Positions 7,374 to 16,656 are shown, numbered from the stretch's first letter. The stretch: DNA of 57,167 nt from Bacteroidota bacterium (GCA_027621175.1 JAQCCM010000008.1:1-57167); one strand, 5' to 3'. Made by a program: numbers and translations. Notes: generated by a model from the letters alone, not told the origin.

Positions 7374-8669
7374 TTATTTTACTGCCTTTATTTCAACGCG
7401 GCGGTTCGCAGCGCGACCTTCTTTAGTAGAATTGCTTGTCTTTGGCATAGACTCCCCATAGGCTTTTGTACTTAAACGACTTGCTCTGATTCCAGAATCT
7501 TTCAGCTGCTTCATAACATATTTAGCCCTTTTCTCAGAAAGCGTCTTGTTGTACGATGCTGGTCCCGTGTTATCCGTATGTCCTTCAATACTGATATTAG
7601 TGTCAACATTTGACTTTAGAACATTGATAACGGTTCTTAGTTTACTGTTTAATTCAGGAAGTGAATTCACATCGTGTTGGTCAGAATCAAAAGAAACCAC
7701 AAAACTTGATAATAACGAGATCGGGTACTCTGGTGTAGTGACTATTGGTGTTTCTGGCTTTTCAATTACAACAGGACAGCCGTTATTAGAAGACGGGCCT
7801 GCTTCTCTTGGGCAACCGTCGTCTTTGTCAGCAATACCATCACCGTCTCTGTCTGGACAGCCGTTTAATGATGCTATTCCTGCTGCATTCGGGCAAGCAT
7901 CTTCTGAGTCTTTAATGCCGTCTCCGTCCGCATCTGGGCATCCATTAAGAGCCGCCAAACCTGCGTTCATTGGACAGTCGTCATCACTGTTCTTAATCCC
8001 ATCTCCGTCATCGTCTGGGCACCCGTTTAAGGCTTCAAGACCAGCTATTTCTGGACATGCATCTTCGCTGTCTTTAACCCCGTCTTTATCAGAGTCGCTC
8101 TCGCCACCTAAGGCAAAAGAAAGGCCAAGCAAATGTTGGAAGTGACTCTCGCCTCCGTTCTCATTCCCAATCAAGCCGTCAACCTCTTTAGAATAAGCTT
8201 TATACGTCGTTTTCAGTGTTAGCGCTAAAGCGTCGTTAAACCAGTAGTTAAGGCCTGCCCCTACGTATGTAACAAAAAAGTCGTCGTCATTAACAGCAAT
8301 GCCACTAACTCCTCCAACAAGACCTATACCTCCGCGGAGTGTGGGCTCAAATTTCCCAAGGTCAATAAATTGATTGGCAGAAAGGGATGTTCCTAAATCA
8401 ATGCCGTAATACAAGTCTTCTTGGCCAGATTCGCGTTCTAAGTTGTTCAGGGTTCCTGCTAAGTCGATAGAAAAGCCTGCACCTATGTAGCGCGAAACCT
8501 CCAAATATGAAAAGTTTGGAGAAATATGTGTTTGTTTGTCTTTTCCTTTTAGGAGTAGGTTTACAGCGTTTGTGCCCACAGTAAGCTTCCAAGGATTATC
8601 TTGGTTTTGCGAAAAAATATTTGTTGAAAATGCTATACACAACAGCATGATATATACATGGTATTTCAT
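7374..8669 (-). CDS. OmpA family protein with thrombospondin type 3 repeats (copy 2)
   Basis: 431 residues from ATG 8669, chosen because a signal peptide (MKYHVYIMLLCIAFSTNIFSQ) starts there; an upstream ATG at 8696 would overlap the -7 element. Domains: barrel (~25-200), four TSP3 repeats with a CP at each end, a proline-rich linker (VVIEKPETPIVTTPEYP) absent from copy 1, and a C-terminal OmpA domain (ISIEGHTDNTG, KRAKYVMKQLKDSGI, GRAANRRVEIK). Barrel and OmpA parts align closely with copy 1. It lies immediately after addA on the same strand. Confidence 0.93.
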   Translation of the reverse strand: MKYHVYIMLLCIAFSTNIFSQNQDNPWKLTVGTNAVNLLLKGKDKQTHISPNFSYLEVSRYIGAGFSIDLAGTLNNLERESGQEDLYYGIDLGTSLSANQFIDLGKFEPTLRGGIGLVGGVSGIAVNDDDFFVTYVGAGLNYWFNDALALTLKTTYKAYSKEVDGLIGNENGGESHFQHLLGLSFALGGESDSDKDGVKDSEDACPEIAGLEALNGCPDDDGDGIKNSDDDCPMNAGLAALNGCPDADGDGIKDSEDACPNAAGIASLNGCPDRDGDGIADKDDGCPREAGPSSNNGCPVVIEKPETPIVTTPEYPISLLSSFVVSFDSDQHDVNSLPELNSKLRTVINVLKSNVDTNISIEGHTDNTGPASYNKTLSEKRAKYVMKQLKDSGIRASRLSTKAYGESMPKTSNSTKEGRAANRRVEIKAVK

Positions 8670-8693
8670 AATAAGTAGATTAATTTGTTGCCC

Positions 8694-8701
8694 CAAATGT
8701 A
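8694..8701 (-). promoter_or_regulatory. -7 element TACATTTG for OmpA copy 2
   Basis: TACATTTG on the minus strand (8701-8694) begins one base after the addA stop codon and 25 bases before the chosen ATG at 8669, the same spacing as for copy 1. Confidence 0.5.
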
Positions 8702-11700
8702 CTAAATTTCTTTCAATACAACCTGTGCTTCTATATAAACAAGTGCCTTTTGTTTAATTAAGAATAAACGGTTTTCTAAAACTGTGGCGTACGCATTGAT
8801 TTGGGTCTCATGATTTTTATTATAAGCCCCTGTTTTATAGTCCAATAAAAGAACTTCGTTGTTTTTTGTTACCACAAAACGATCTGGTCTAATCATTTCT
8901 CCGGATTCCGTAAGAAGCGGACGCTCGCAATACACGCTATTCGCTGGGTCAAAAAAGGCCTTCAAGCCCTTGTGATTAACAACCGATTCGATTTGCTGCT
9001 CCAGCTTTATGTATTTTTCTTCGCTTAACAATTCTTTTGCTTTTGACTGTGCAATAGCATAATCGATATCTTGTGGTACTTCAATATGCGCCATAATTTC
9101 ATGAAAAAGCAATCCGTACTGAGCCTCTTCTGATTTATTTTGTGCCTTTGGCGTGGTATTTATGGTGTGTGCTAAATTAAAGGTCCATGGGGTTGTGATG
9201 GTTTCTTTTTGCTTATCAACGTTTTCTGGTTTTTTTCGATCACCAAAACTTAAGTTTTTAATTAATACGTCTGGAAACACATGGGCAAAAACATCTGCCA
9301 AATTATTCGGCGGGCTCTCTGTTTTCCCTTTTTGGGTTATAATATGCAGCTCCTCTATGGGTCGTGTCATTCCCACATAAAGGGTGTTAATCGTGTCCAT
9401 TACCGCTTGTGAATAGTACTTTTCATAAGTTTGTTTGGCGCCCTCTCCCATTGCGTTAAGTCTATTGCTAACAGGGAGTAGCATCTCATGAAAAGGCGCA
9501 TACACATCTTTTGGCAATGGGTACCAAGCATATGTTGTGTTTCTGTTCATAAAGGCCGCATCTGAAAAAGGGAGAATTACCACGGGAAATGCCAACCCTT
9601 TTGCTTTGTGAATCGTCATAATTTGAACTGCGTCTCTATCTTCTGGAGGGGAAACAGTCCAATTGTCTTTTTGTTGCTCCCAATGCGATAAAACTTGTGT
9701 TGCTGTTGCTTCTTTTTTAGCATGAAGCTTTGCTATTTCATCCATAAAAGCCTGGAGGTGTGCCGTTAGTTTGTCTGTCAATAAAAATGCCCAAATCGCA
9801 TACTCTAGCGCAGCATACATGGGCAACTGCTGAAAAACAGAAAAATCAAACTTTCCTTTTGTGCACTCCATAAGCACAACCCCTAAAGGACGGTGAAATT
9901 GTTGCTGTGTCCAAGCGTGTGGATCTTGTTGCCGCAATGCAAATCGTTCCAAAACAGCATATTGGCTTAACCGGCTTTTAGGCTCTAGCCGGAGTTTGAC
10001 CAGGTGCATCAGAAACTGTACCTCTAAACTTTGTCCCACAAGCAAAGAGTCTGAGGACGTAATCGGAATCTCGGCTTCCGTTAGGGCATTGGCGATTTGT
10101 ACTCCTTGATTGTTTTTTCTTACCAATACACAAATGTCCTTTTTCCGATAGCCTTGAAGGATGCAATCATTCACTTTTTCAACCACTGCTTTTTGATATG
10201 CCTCGCCCTTTTCGTCTTGCTTTTCTTCCTCAATGGAAGAAAGCGTAATATAACCGCCTGTTTTGGTTTTTGCCAACTGATTACAGGACGCTGTATATAG
10301 TTTTTGTTGTGATTTTAATGGTAAGTATTGTGCGGCTTTTGTAAAAAACGCATTGTTAAACGACACGATGTTTGCGCCGCTCCGATAATTTGTAGGTAAG
10401 TTTTCAACGCTGGGTTTTGTTGTAAAAGGCACTTGTTTGTTTGTGAGCTTCATAAACTGCTCTGGGTTACCACCGCGCCAACGGTAAATAGATTGTTTGG
10501 CATCACCAACAAGGACCAACGAGCCTTTGCGTTGTTCTCCCTCTATCGCGTGTGAAAACAAGGGGTGTAGGTTTGCCCATTGTAGCTCAGAAGTGTCTTG
10601 AAATTCATCCACAAAAAAATGCTGATACCGAACACCCAAGCGTTCATATATAAATGGAGTGGGCGTATCCTTTATATTGTCTGAAATGTGCTTGTTGAAA
10701 AATCCAAGTAAGCGACTGTTGCGTTCGTCTTGCAACTTATTTAACTCTTGACCAATCCGCTGCATTAGCGAAAGTGGAACGATGTTTTTACGAAGTAACT
10801 CTAAAAGAGAAACCTGCCGCCAATACTTTGCGTAAGACTCCAAAAAATCTACAATATCGCTTGTAATAGGCTCTATTAAACCCTGATGTTTTTTTGCTGC
10901 TGCTTTTAAAAACACCCCTGTTTCCATGCCTCTCAGTAAGGTTTTATTCAGTTCCGCTTTATCCCAATCTCCTTGCTGTACGGAAAGCAACAACTTCGGT
11001 AATGAGGTGTTTGGAAAAAATGCATCCGCAAGATTCGATTGCTTAAAAGCGGTTATTATAGCTGTAGCTTTTTCCTCAAATGGCTTTTTTATGGTATTGA
11101 TTTGATCAAATATTTTCTTGTCTAATGCCGTAAAGGCGTCCATTGGCATCTCTGATAAAAGTGCTAATGACTGCATATGATTTTCATTGGTAAACATTTG
11201 GGCAATGTCGGATACCTCGTTTGTTATGTCCCACGATTTCAATGCGTCTGCTTTTTGCAGCACATAATTTACAAGTGTTGCGGTAAGTTTTTTATCATCC
11301 CCCGCTTCACTTAAAACTCTAGCTACAACTTCTGCCATAAAGTCTTTGCTATTTAAAACAACGTCAAAGCGCGTATTGAGTCCAAAATCACGTGCAAACG
11401 TTCTTACAATCTGATGGGTGAGCTTATCAATGGTAGATACATTGAGCTGCCCAAAGTGATGTAGTATATATAGGTATGCTTTTTTTGCGCGTTGGTGTAA
11501 TTCATCTGGTGAAATGTCGCAAAGTCCAACAAGCTCCTCAAACATGCTATCCTGTTCAGCCTTTTTTATCCCGGTTGCAAAGCACTCCAGTTTTTCTAAA
11601 ATACGTTGCTTCATTTCCTGTGCCGCTTTGTTGGTAAACGTAATCGCGAGCAAGCGCTGTACATAATTTGGATAGGGACTACTGAGTAATCGGTACAGAA

Positions 11701-11782
11701 ACGAACGCACAAGAGTGTGTGTTTTTCCTGAACCAGCAGAGGCGTTATAAATTTTAAATGGTGATATTTTTGTGCTAGGCAT
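8702..11782 (-). CDS. addA: AddA-type UvrD helicase-nuclease
   Basis: 1026 residues. UvrD/Rep superfamily I helicase motifs in order: Walker A ASAGSGKTHTL (residues ~14-24), TFTNKAAQEMKQRI, Walker B FVDEFQDTSELQW, motif III LVGDAKQSIYRWRGG, motif IV NYRSG, motif V VQIMTIHKAKGLAFPVV and motif VI YVGMTRPIEELHI. The C-terminus carries a RecB-type nuclease with ERPLLTES, RPDRFVV and LLLDYKTGAYN. All helicase and nuclease residues look intact, so it should be the motor and one nuclease of an AddAB complex with the protein at 3162-5897. It is about 150-200 residues shorter than Bacillus AddA. sodA diverges from it. Confidence 0.88.
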   Translation of the reverse strand: MPSTKISPFKIYNASAGSGKTHTLVRSFLYRLLSSPYPNYVQRLLAITFTNKAAQEMKQRILEKLECFATGIKKAEQDSMFEELVGLCDISPDELHQRAKKAYLYILHHFGQLNVSTIDKLTHQIVRTFARDFGLNTRFDVVLNSKDFMAEVVARVLSEAGDDKKLTATLVNYVLQKADALKSWDITNEVSDIAQMFTNENHMQSLALLSEMPMDAFTALDKKIFDQINTIKKPFEEKATAIITAFKQSNLADAFFPNTSLPKLLLSVQQGDWDKAELNKTLLRGMETGVFLKAAAKKHQGLIEPITSDIVDFLESYAKYWRQVSLLELLRKNIVPLSLMQRIGQELNKLQDERNSRLLGFFNKHISDNIKDTPTPFIYERLGVRYQHFFVDEFQDTSELQWANLHPLFSHAIEGEQRKGSLVLVGDAKQSIYRWRGGNPEQFMKLTNKQVPFTTKPSVENLPTNYRSGANIVSFNNAFFTKAAQYLPLKSQQKLYTASCNQLAKTKTGGYITLSSIEEEKQDEKGEAYQKAVVEKVNDCILQGYRKKDICVLVRKNNQGVQIANALTEAEIPITSSDSLLVGQSLEVQFLMHLVKLRLEPKSRLSQYAVLERFALRQQDPHAWTQQQFHRPLGVVLMECTKGKFDFSVFQQLPMYAALEYAIWAFLLTDKLTAHLQAFMDEIAKLHAKKEATATQVLSHWEQQKDNWTVSPPEDRDAVQIMTIHKAKGLAFPVVILPFSDAAFMNRNTTYAWYPLPKDVYAPFHEMLLPVSNRLNAMGEGAKQTYEKYYSQAVMDTINTLYVGMTRPIEELHIITQKGKTESPPNNLADVFAHVFPDVLIKNLSFGDRKKPENVDKQKETITTPWTFNLAHTINTTPKAQNKSEEAQYGLLFHEIMAHIEVPQDIDYAIAQSKAKELLSEEKYIKLEQQIESVVNHKGLKAFFDPANSVYCERPLLTESGEMIRPDRFVVTKNNEVLLLDYKTGAYNKNHETQINAYATVLENRLFLIKQKALVYIEAQVVLKEI

Positions 11783-11824
11783 GAAGCGGTCTGATAGTAC
11801 AAATTAAATATAGGAATATATGCC

Positions 11825-11832
11825 TAACTTTG
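11825..11832 (+). promoter_or_regulatory. -7 element TAACTTTG for sodA
   Basis: TAACTTTG fits TAnnTTTG and lies 23 bases before the sodA ATG. The -33 region is AT-rich without a clear TTG. Confidence 0.5.
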
Positions 11833-11855
11833 TGCAAAATTAAAAAAACATAAAA

Positions 11856-12458
11856 ATGGCTTTTGAACTTCCTTCTCTACCTTATGCATTAGATGCATTA
11901 GAACCACATATTGACGCACGCACCATGGAAATACACCATGGCAAACACCACAACGGATACACAACAAAACTTAATGATGCTATTGAAGGCACTGCATTAG
12001 AAGGCAGCGGTATTGAAGCCATTCTTTCAGGGCTAGACATGAGCAACGCTGCTGTACGAAATAACGGAGGTGGTTATTACAACCACTGCTTATTTTGGGA
12101 AGTAATGGGACCTGACCAAGGAGAAATGTCTAATGAATTAAGCGAAGCGATCAACAAAGCCTTTGGTTCTTTTGATGGCTTTAAAGACGCTTTTTCAAAA
12201 GCGGCTGCAACACAATTTGGTTCAGGCTGGGCTTGGCTTTGCGTGCATAAAGATGGCAGTCTAGACGTTTGTGGCACACCAAATCAAGACAATCCCCTGA
12301 TGCCAAACGTCGGATGTGGGGGAACACCCATACTTGGGCTGGATGTTTGGGAGCATGCATATTACCTGAATTACCAAAATCGTCGTCCAGATTATATAGA
12401 AGCATTCTTTAATGTTGTTAACTGGAGTGAAGTCAGCAAACGATACGCATCTCGCTAA
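11856..12458 (+). CDS. sodA: Superoxide dismutase, probably Mn-type
   Basis: 200 residues, the full usual length. The four metal ligands are visible: His27 (MEIHHGKHH), His77 (YYNHCLFW), Asp163 and His167 (DVWEHAYYL). Gly73 before YYNH and Gln144 in TPNQDNPL are the arrangement of Mn enzymes; Fe enzymes carry Gln at the first place. Mn or cambialistic use is therefore more likely, though this rule is not absolute. No signal peptide, so cytoplasmic. It has its own -7 element and terminator and is monocistronic, divergent from addA. Confidence 0.96.
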   Translation: MAFELPSLPYALDALEPHIDARTMEIHHGKHHNGYTTKLNDAIEGTALEGSGIEAILSGLDMSNAAVRNNGGGYYNHCLFWEVMGPDQGEMSNELSEAINKAFGSFDGFKDAFSKAAATQFGSGWAWLCVHKDGSLDVCGTPNQDNPLMPNVGCGGTPILGLDVWEHAYYLNYQNRRPDYIEAFFNVVNWSEVSKRYASR

Positions 12459-12484
12459 TAATCAATTCGTTATTAAAACAGAAA

Positions 12485-12509
12485 AGAGGGCTAAAAGCCC
12501 TCTTTTTTT
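12485..12509 (+). terminator. Terminator of sodA
   Basis: AGAGGGCT (12485-12492), loop AAA, AGCCCTCT (12496-12503), followed by a run of T, 26 bases beyond the sodA stop. Confidence 0.9.
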
Positions 12510-12518
12510 GTATAAAAT

Positions 12519-12547
12519 AAAAAAGGTGGAAAGAATCCACCTTTTTT
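12519..12547. terminator. Second, bidirectional hairpin between sodA and purF-like
   Basis: AAAAAAGGTGGA (12519-12530) and TCCACCTTTTTT (12536-12547) form a 12-pair stem with a 5-base loop and T runs on both strands. It can back up sodA termination and end the purF-like transcript, whose stop is at 12659. Confidence 0.75.
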
Positions 12548-12658
12548 GCCCCAAATCTTACCATGAACTTAACCTACTTATGTTATGGCTCTGCTAATAT
12601 ACGAACTCCTTTAACATTTCAAAGCAAAAACGAAAAAAAATTAATTTTTTATTGAAAT

Positions 12659-14554
12659 TTAATAAGCACGTTCTTTTTTCCCTTCGTAAAAGTTCATATA
12701 AGCCCTGTTTACTACCTTGTTACCGCCTGGTGTTGGATATTGCCCTGTGAAGTACCAATCGCCCGTATTGTTCGGGCAAGCTTGGTGCAAATTGGCTACA
12801 GACTGAAAAATAACGTCAACTTCTGCGTTAATTTCTGGCGTTCGCAGCATACTTGAAATTTTTTCTGAAATCTGATCGTCTGTAAATTGATCGTAAAGCG
12901 ATTTTACATGATTCTCAATTTCATGCGTTTCTTTTTCCATATCTGCTTTGGCGCGAGCATATACCTCCGCCAATTGATGTGTTTTGTTGTGGTCTTCAAG
13001 AAGCGCTAGCATTGCTCTAAAAGCAATTAAATCTTCCAATCGAGCCATATCTATGCCATAGCAGTCGGGATAACGAATTTGTGGTGCGCTAGAAACTACC
13101 GTGATTTTTTTGGGTTTCAAGCGATCTAAAATGCGTAAAATGCTTTTTTGTAGTGTCGTACCACGAACAATACTGTCGTCTATAATCACAAGATTGTCGT
13201 TTGGCTTTACAGATTCGTAAGTAATGTCATATACGTGTGCCACCAAATCATCTCTGCTGCTATCTTCAGTAATAAAGGTGCGAAGCTTCACATCTTTTAT
13301 GGTAACCTTCTCTATACGTGGTCTGGGCGACAACAGCTCCTTAAGTCGTTTAGGAGACAGGTTTTCTTCCTTTAATATGGCCGCTTCAGACTCCTCTAGC
13401 ATAAAATCCTGAACACGTTGTACCAAGCCGTAAAAAGAGGTTTCAGCCGTATTTGGGATATAGGAGAACACTGTGTTTTGCAAGTCTCCGTTTACAGACG
13501 CATAAATTTTTGGAAACAGCAACCGGCCTAACGTCTTGCGTTCTTTATAGATGTCTGCGTCATTGCCTCTTGAAAAATAAATCCGCTCAAAAGAGCACGC
13601 GCGCCGTTCCGTGGGTGTATTTATTTCTTCGTGGATAATCTTTCCAGACTTTTTGATAATCATCGCATTGCCAGGCTTCACTTCTTTAACTGCTTCAATA
13701 GGCACATTGAAAACAGTTTGAATTGCTGGGCGCTCAGAGGCAACCACAACCACTTCATCATCTTGATAATAAAACGCTGGGCGAATCCCTGCAGGGTCAC
13801 GAAAAACAAACGAATCGCCATGCCCCAACATGCCGCCAATAACATAGCCGCCATCCCAGTTTTTAGAAGCTCTGCGTAAGATTTTTCCAATATTTAACCG
13901 GCTTGCAATTTCGGTAGATGCTCCTTGTTTGTCAAAACCTTCGGCTTTTAATTTCTTATACAGTTTTGAAACAGAGTCATCCAAGAAATGGCCTATTTTC
14001 TCCATTATTGTAACGGTGTCCGCTTTCTCTTTTGGGTGTTGTCCAAGAGTGACCAAGTTGTCAAAAAGCTCGTTTACGTTGGTTAGGTTAAAGTTCCCTG
14101 CAACAATTAGGTTACGGTGCATCCAGTTGTTTTGACGCAAAAAAGGATGAACGCTCTCAATGGTGTTATTGCCAAAAGTCCCATACCTAAGATGGCCCAA
14201 CATCACCTCGCCTACATATGGAAAAACAGATTTTAATTCTTCTGGTGACGTAACTGGCTTTTCGAGTGATTGCTCAACGCCATTGATGCGTTGGTTGATT
14301 TTTCCGAAAATATCTTTGATGGGTTGCGGGTCTGATGAACGCACACGGCTCATAAAGCGTTCGCCTGGTGCCATATCAAGCTTTACGCTCGCAAACCCCG
14401 CGCCGTCCTGCCCGCGGTTGTGTTGCTTTTCAAGCATTAAATACATTTTTTGAAGTCCATAAAAAGAACTTCCGTATTTTTTCTTGTAATAGTCTAGGGG
14501 TTTGAGAAGCCTAACTAAGGCTATTCCGCACTCGTGCTTGATGGCATCACTCAT
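12659..14554 (-). CDS. Amidophosphoribosyltransferase, long Bacteroidota PurF-like form
   Basis: 631 residues, over 100 longer than canonical PurF (~470-510). Cys9 in KHECGIAL would be the glutaminase nucleophile after processing of an 8-residue lead; NRGQDGAGFA and HLRYGTFG are class II glutaminase motifs. The PRPP site LVIIDDSIVRGTTL lies in a phosphoribosyltransferase domain around residues 430-480, and a ~100-residue C-terminal extension ends in ITGQYPTPGG-like sequence (visible as YFTGQYPTPGGN). It could make phosphoribosylamine from PRPP and glutamine. Flavobacteria, as I recall, also keep a shorter canonical purF, so this may be a paralogue with a distinct role. Its -7 element is only 4 bases from the ATG. 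Confidence 0.85.
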   Translation of the reverse strand: MSDAIKHECGIALVRLLKPLDYYKKKYGSSFYGLQKMYLMLEKQHNRGQDGAGFASVKLDMAPGERFMSRVRSSDPQPIKDIFGKINQRINGVEQSLEKPVTSPEELKSVFPYVGEVMLGHLRYGTFGNNTIESVHPFLRQNNWMHRNLIVAGNFNLTNVNELFDNLVTLGQHPKEKADTVTIMEKIGHFLDDSVSKLYKKLKAEGFDKQGASTEIASRLNIGKILRRASKNWDGGYVIGGMLGHGDSFVFRDPAGIRPAFYYQDDEVVVVASERPAIQTVFNVPIEAVKEVKPGNAMIIKKSGKIIHEEINTPTERRACSFERIYFSRGNDADIYKERKTLGRLLFPKIYASVNGDLQNTVFSYIPNTAETSFYGLVQRVQDFMLEESEAAILKEENLSPKRLKELLSPRPRIEKVTIKDVKLRTFITEDSSRDDLVAHVYDITYESVKPNDNLVIIDDSIVRGTTLQKSILRILDRLKPKKITVVSSAPQIRYPDCYGIDMARLEDLIAFRAMLALLEDHNKTHQLAEVYARAKADMEKETHEIENHVKSLYDQFTDDQISEKISSMLRTPEINAEVDVIFQSVANLHQACPNNTGDWYFTGQYPTPGGNKVVNRAYMNFYEGKKERAY

Positions 14555-14558
14555 TGCA

Positions 14559-14566
14559 CAAAATTA
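14559..14566 (-). promoter_or_regulatory. -7 element TAATTTTG for purF-like
   Basis: TAATTTTG on the minus strand (14566-14559) ends 4 bases before the ATG at 14554, so transcription would start at or next to the start codon. Confidence 0.45.
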
Positions 14567-14592
14567 AATAAAATTACTGGTAGTTTCACTGT

Positions 14593-15519
14593 TTATGCCG
14601 TTATGTTTCGTAAACGTTCGAGTTTTTGAAGTTGCGCCAAAAAATCTTCACTGCTTGCCTGGACTAAATTCGATGTGCCCATGGCACCAACGCAAAGGGA
14701 AGCTGCTGCTGTCCCACGCAATATCCCCTCCTTTATAGCTTTTGCATCGACCTTTTGTTGTGCTGCCAAATAGCCAGATAGTCCACCGGCAAAACTATCG
14801 CCAGCACCTGTTGGGTCTTCAACTTTTTCTAAAGGAAGCGCGGGGGCAAAGAAGGGTTGGTCGTTGTAGAACAACAATGCCCCATGTTCGCCTTTTTTAA
14901 TGATTACGTAAGCTGGGCCCATTTTATGAATGGCTTTTGCTGCTAAAACCAAATTGGTTTCTCCACTAAGCTGCATGGCCTCTTCATCATTAATGGTTAT
15001 GATATCTACCTGCTTAATGACATTTAATAAGGTGTCCCATTGCAAGTCCATCCAAAAGTTCATGGTGTCTAAAAGTACGGTTCGGTTTGGGTTGGGTAAA
15101 AGCTGATCCAATACTTTTTGTTGCACGTTTGGATCTAAGTTGCCAAGCATAACCACTGAGGCGTCACGATAGGCTTCTGGCACAACTGGGTTAAAATCTG
15201 CCAATACGTTAAGCTGTGTATCAAGTGTGTCGCGCTTATTCATGTTGTCGTGATACCTGCCTTTCCAGTAAAAAGACTTTCCTCCACGCACTTGCTCAAC
15301 ACCTGAAATATCAATCCCTCTTTCTGTTAGTAGATTCAGCTGTTCTTCGGTAAAGTCTTCTCCTACCACCGAAACAGCAGCAATGTCAGCATCAGCAAAT
15401 GCCGCCGCTAAGCCGATGTAGGTGGCTGCTCCTCCTAAAATTTTCCCCGATTCCGCTGATGGCGTGATAATCTCATCGAAAGCCATTGTTCCAACGATAA
15501 CCAATTTGTTGTTTTTCAT
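14593..15519 (-). CDS. PfkB-family sugar/nucleoside kinase
   Basis: 308 residues, typical of ribokinase/PfkB enzymes. GGAATYIGLAAAFA near residue 29 is the first PfkB signature region and DPTGAGDSFAGGLSGYLA near residue 237 is the second, with the catalytic Asp in GAGD. The substrate cannot be read from sequence; sugars, nucleosides or aminoimidazole riboside are all possible. Its start overlaps the rnhA stop by 4 bases (ATGA) in the purN-rnhA-pfkB order, so it is the last gene of that operon. Confidence 0.88.
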   Translation of the reverse strand: MKNNKLVIVGTMAFDEIITPSAESGKILGGAATYIGLAAAFADADIAAVSVVGEDFTEEQLNLLTERGIDISGVEQVRGGKSFYWKGRYHDNMNKRDTLDTQLNVLADFNPVVPEAYRDASVVMLGNLDPNVQQKVLDQLLPNPNRTVLLDTMNFWMDLQWDTLLNVIKQVDIITINDEEAMQLSGETNLVLAAKAIHKMGPAYVIIKKGEHGALLFYNDQPFFAPALPLEKVEDPTGAGDSFAGGLSGYLAAQQKVDAKAIKEGILRGTAAASLCVGAMGTSNLVQASSEDFLAQLQKLERLRNITA

Positions 15520-15983
15520 GTTGTGCTTGTTATGTATCCTTTGTCATTTTTTTTGTTATGCTGTTTGGATGCGGTAACCGCAAGTGCGTCACAGCGTTCG
15601 TTTTGTGGATGCTGATTGTGACCTTTTATCCACGTTATTCGTACGTGATGTTTTCTGTAAATTTTAAGAAACCGCAGCCACAAGTCTTGGTTTTTTTGCT
15701 TTTTAAATCCTTCGCGTTCCCAGCGTATCACCCACTTTTTTTCCACCGCATCACAAACGTATTTGGAGTCTGTAAAAACGGTAACCTCCACCGGTGATTC
15801 TTTTAGCAATTCCAATCCAACGATTACCGCCAAAAGCTCCATTCTGTTGTTTGTAGTGTGTTCAAATCCTTCTGCAAACTCCTTTTTATAATTTGTGCCT
15901 GGAAGCTCTAAAATAAGCCCATAGCCCCCCGGTCCGGGATTCCCGCTTGCTGCTCCATCCGTGTAAAGGTGAACTTGTTTCAT
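15516..15983 (-). CDS. rnhA: Ribonuclease HI
   Basis: 155 residues, the normal length. Catalytic acids: Asp9 in YTDGAASGNPGPGG, Glu49 in NNRMELLAV, Asp72 in FTDSKYV, and a final Asp in NERCDALA. The region KKWVIRWEREGFKKQKNQDLW is close to the basic protrusion of E. coli RNase HI, and TWIKGHNQHPQNE carries the mobile His. It cleaves RNA in RNA-DNA hybrids. It overlaps purN and pfkB by 4 bases each. Confidence 0.95.
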   Translation of the reverse strand: MKQVHLYTDGAASGNPGPGGYGLILELPGTNYKKEFAEGFEHTTNNRMELLAVIVGLELLKESPVEVTVFTDSKYVCDAVEKKWVIRWEREGFKKQKNQDLWLRFLKIYRKHHVRITWIKGHNQHPQNERCDALAVTASKQHNKKNDKGYITSTT

Positions 15984-16543
15984 CCGTTTTGTAGCAATTG
16001 ATGAATCTGGGGTGCAAAGTGGGCATGCTCTAACGCATGCGTTTTTTGCGCTACTTCAGCTATAGTATCAGAAGTGTCTACCGATGTTTTCGCCTGAAAA
16101 ATTATAGCTCCTTCGTCGTAATGTTCGTTTACATAATGAATCGTAATCCCTGTTTCTAGCTCGTTATTGTCCACAATAGCCTGAAAAACATATGCGCCAT
16201 ACATCCCTTTTCCGCCGTATTTTGGCAATAGTGCCGGATGGATGTTGATGATTTTATTTTGAAACACCTCGATATAGCTTTGTGGTATTTTCCACAAAAA
16301 CCCAGCTAAGACAATCAATGACGGGTTTTGCTCTTGTAATTCTACCAACACATCCTGTTCGAACGCTTTTCTATCAAAAACGCGTGTTGCCACACCAAGC
16401 GTATTTGCGCGATGAATCACTCCGGCTTTGGGGTTATTCGTGTATATTTTAATCACGGAAACGTTTTCAACCTCCGCAAAATAGGAGATGATTTTTTCGG
16501 CATTTGTACCAGAGCCCGAGGCGAAAACTACAATCGTTTTCAA
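15980..16543 (-). CDS. purN: Phosphoribosylglycinamide formyltransferase
   Basis: 187 residues, the usual PurN size. FASGSGTNAEKI is the N-terminal phosphate-binding loop, NIHPALLPKYGGKGMYG holds the catalytic Asn and His, and HYVNEHYDEGAIIFQ holds the catalytic Asp. It transfers formyl from 10-formyl-tetrahydrofolate to GAR in purine synthesis. First gene of a purN-rnhA-pfkB operon, divergent from acpP. Confidence 0.95.
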   Translation of the reverse strand: MKTIVVFASGSGTNAEKIISYFAEVENVSVIKIYTNNPKAGVIHRANTLGVATRVFDRKAFEQDVLVELQEQNPSLIVLAGFLWKIPQSYIEVFQNKIINIHPALLPKYGGKGMYGAYVFQAIVDNNELETGITIHYVNEHYDEGAIIFQAKTSVDTSDTIAEVAQKTHALEHAHFAPQIHQLLQNG

Positions 16544-16561
16544 AGGTTTTCAGATTTTTTA

Positions 16562-16569
16562 CAAAATTA
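16562..16569 (-). promoter_or_regulatory. -7 element TAATTTTG for purN-rnhA-pfkB
   Basis: TAATTTTG on the minus strand (16569-16562), 18 bases before the purN ATG. No obvious -33 TTG. Confidence 0.4.
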
Positions 16570-16648
16570 CGCATTTATACTTGTATTCGTTTAACCTCCT
16601 TAAAATGCAATATTTTTAAATAAAAATGCGTGAAGCGTAAAGTTTTTC

Positions 16649-16656
16649 TATTTTTG
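16649..16656 (+). promoter_or_regulatory. -7 element TATTTTTG for acpP
   Basis: TATTTTTG fits TAnnTTTG and precedes the acpP ATG at 16680 by 23 bases. Confidence 0.5.

Noticed and set aside
7546-8145. Plus-strand open frame of ~200 codons antisense to OmpA copy 2
   Set aside because: Same repeat-mirroring effect; the coding signal, signal peptide and domains are all on the minus strand.
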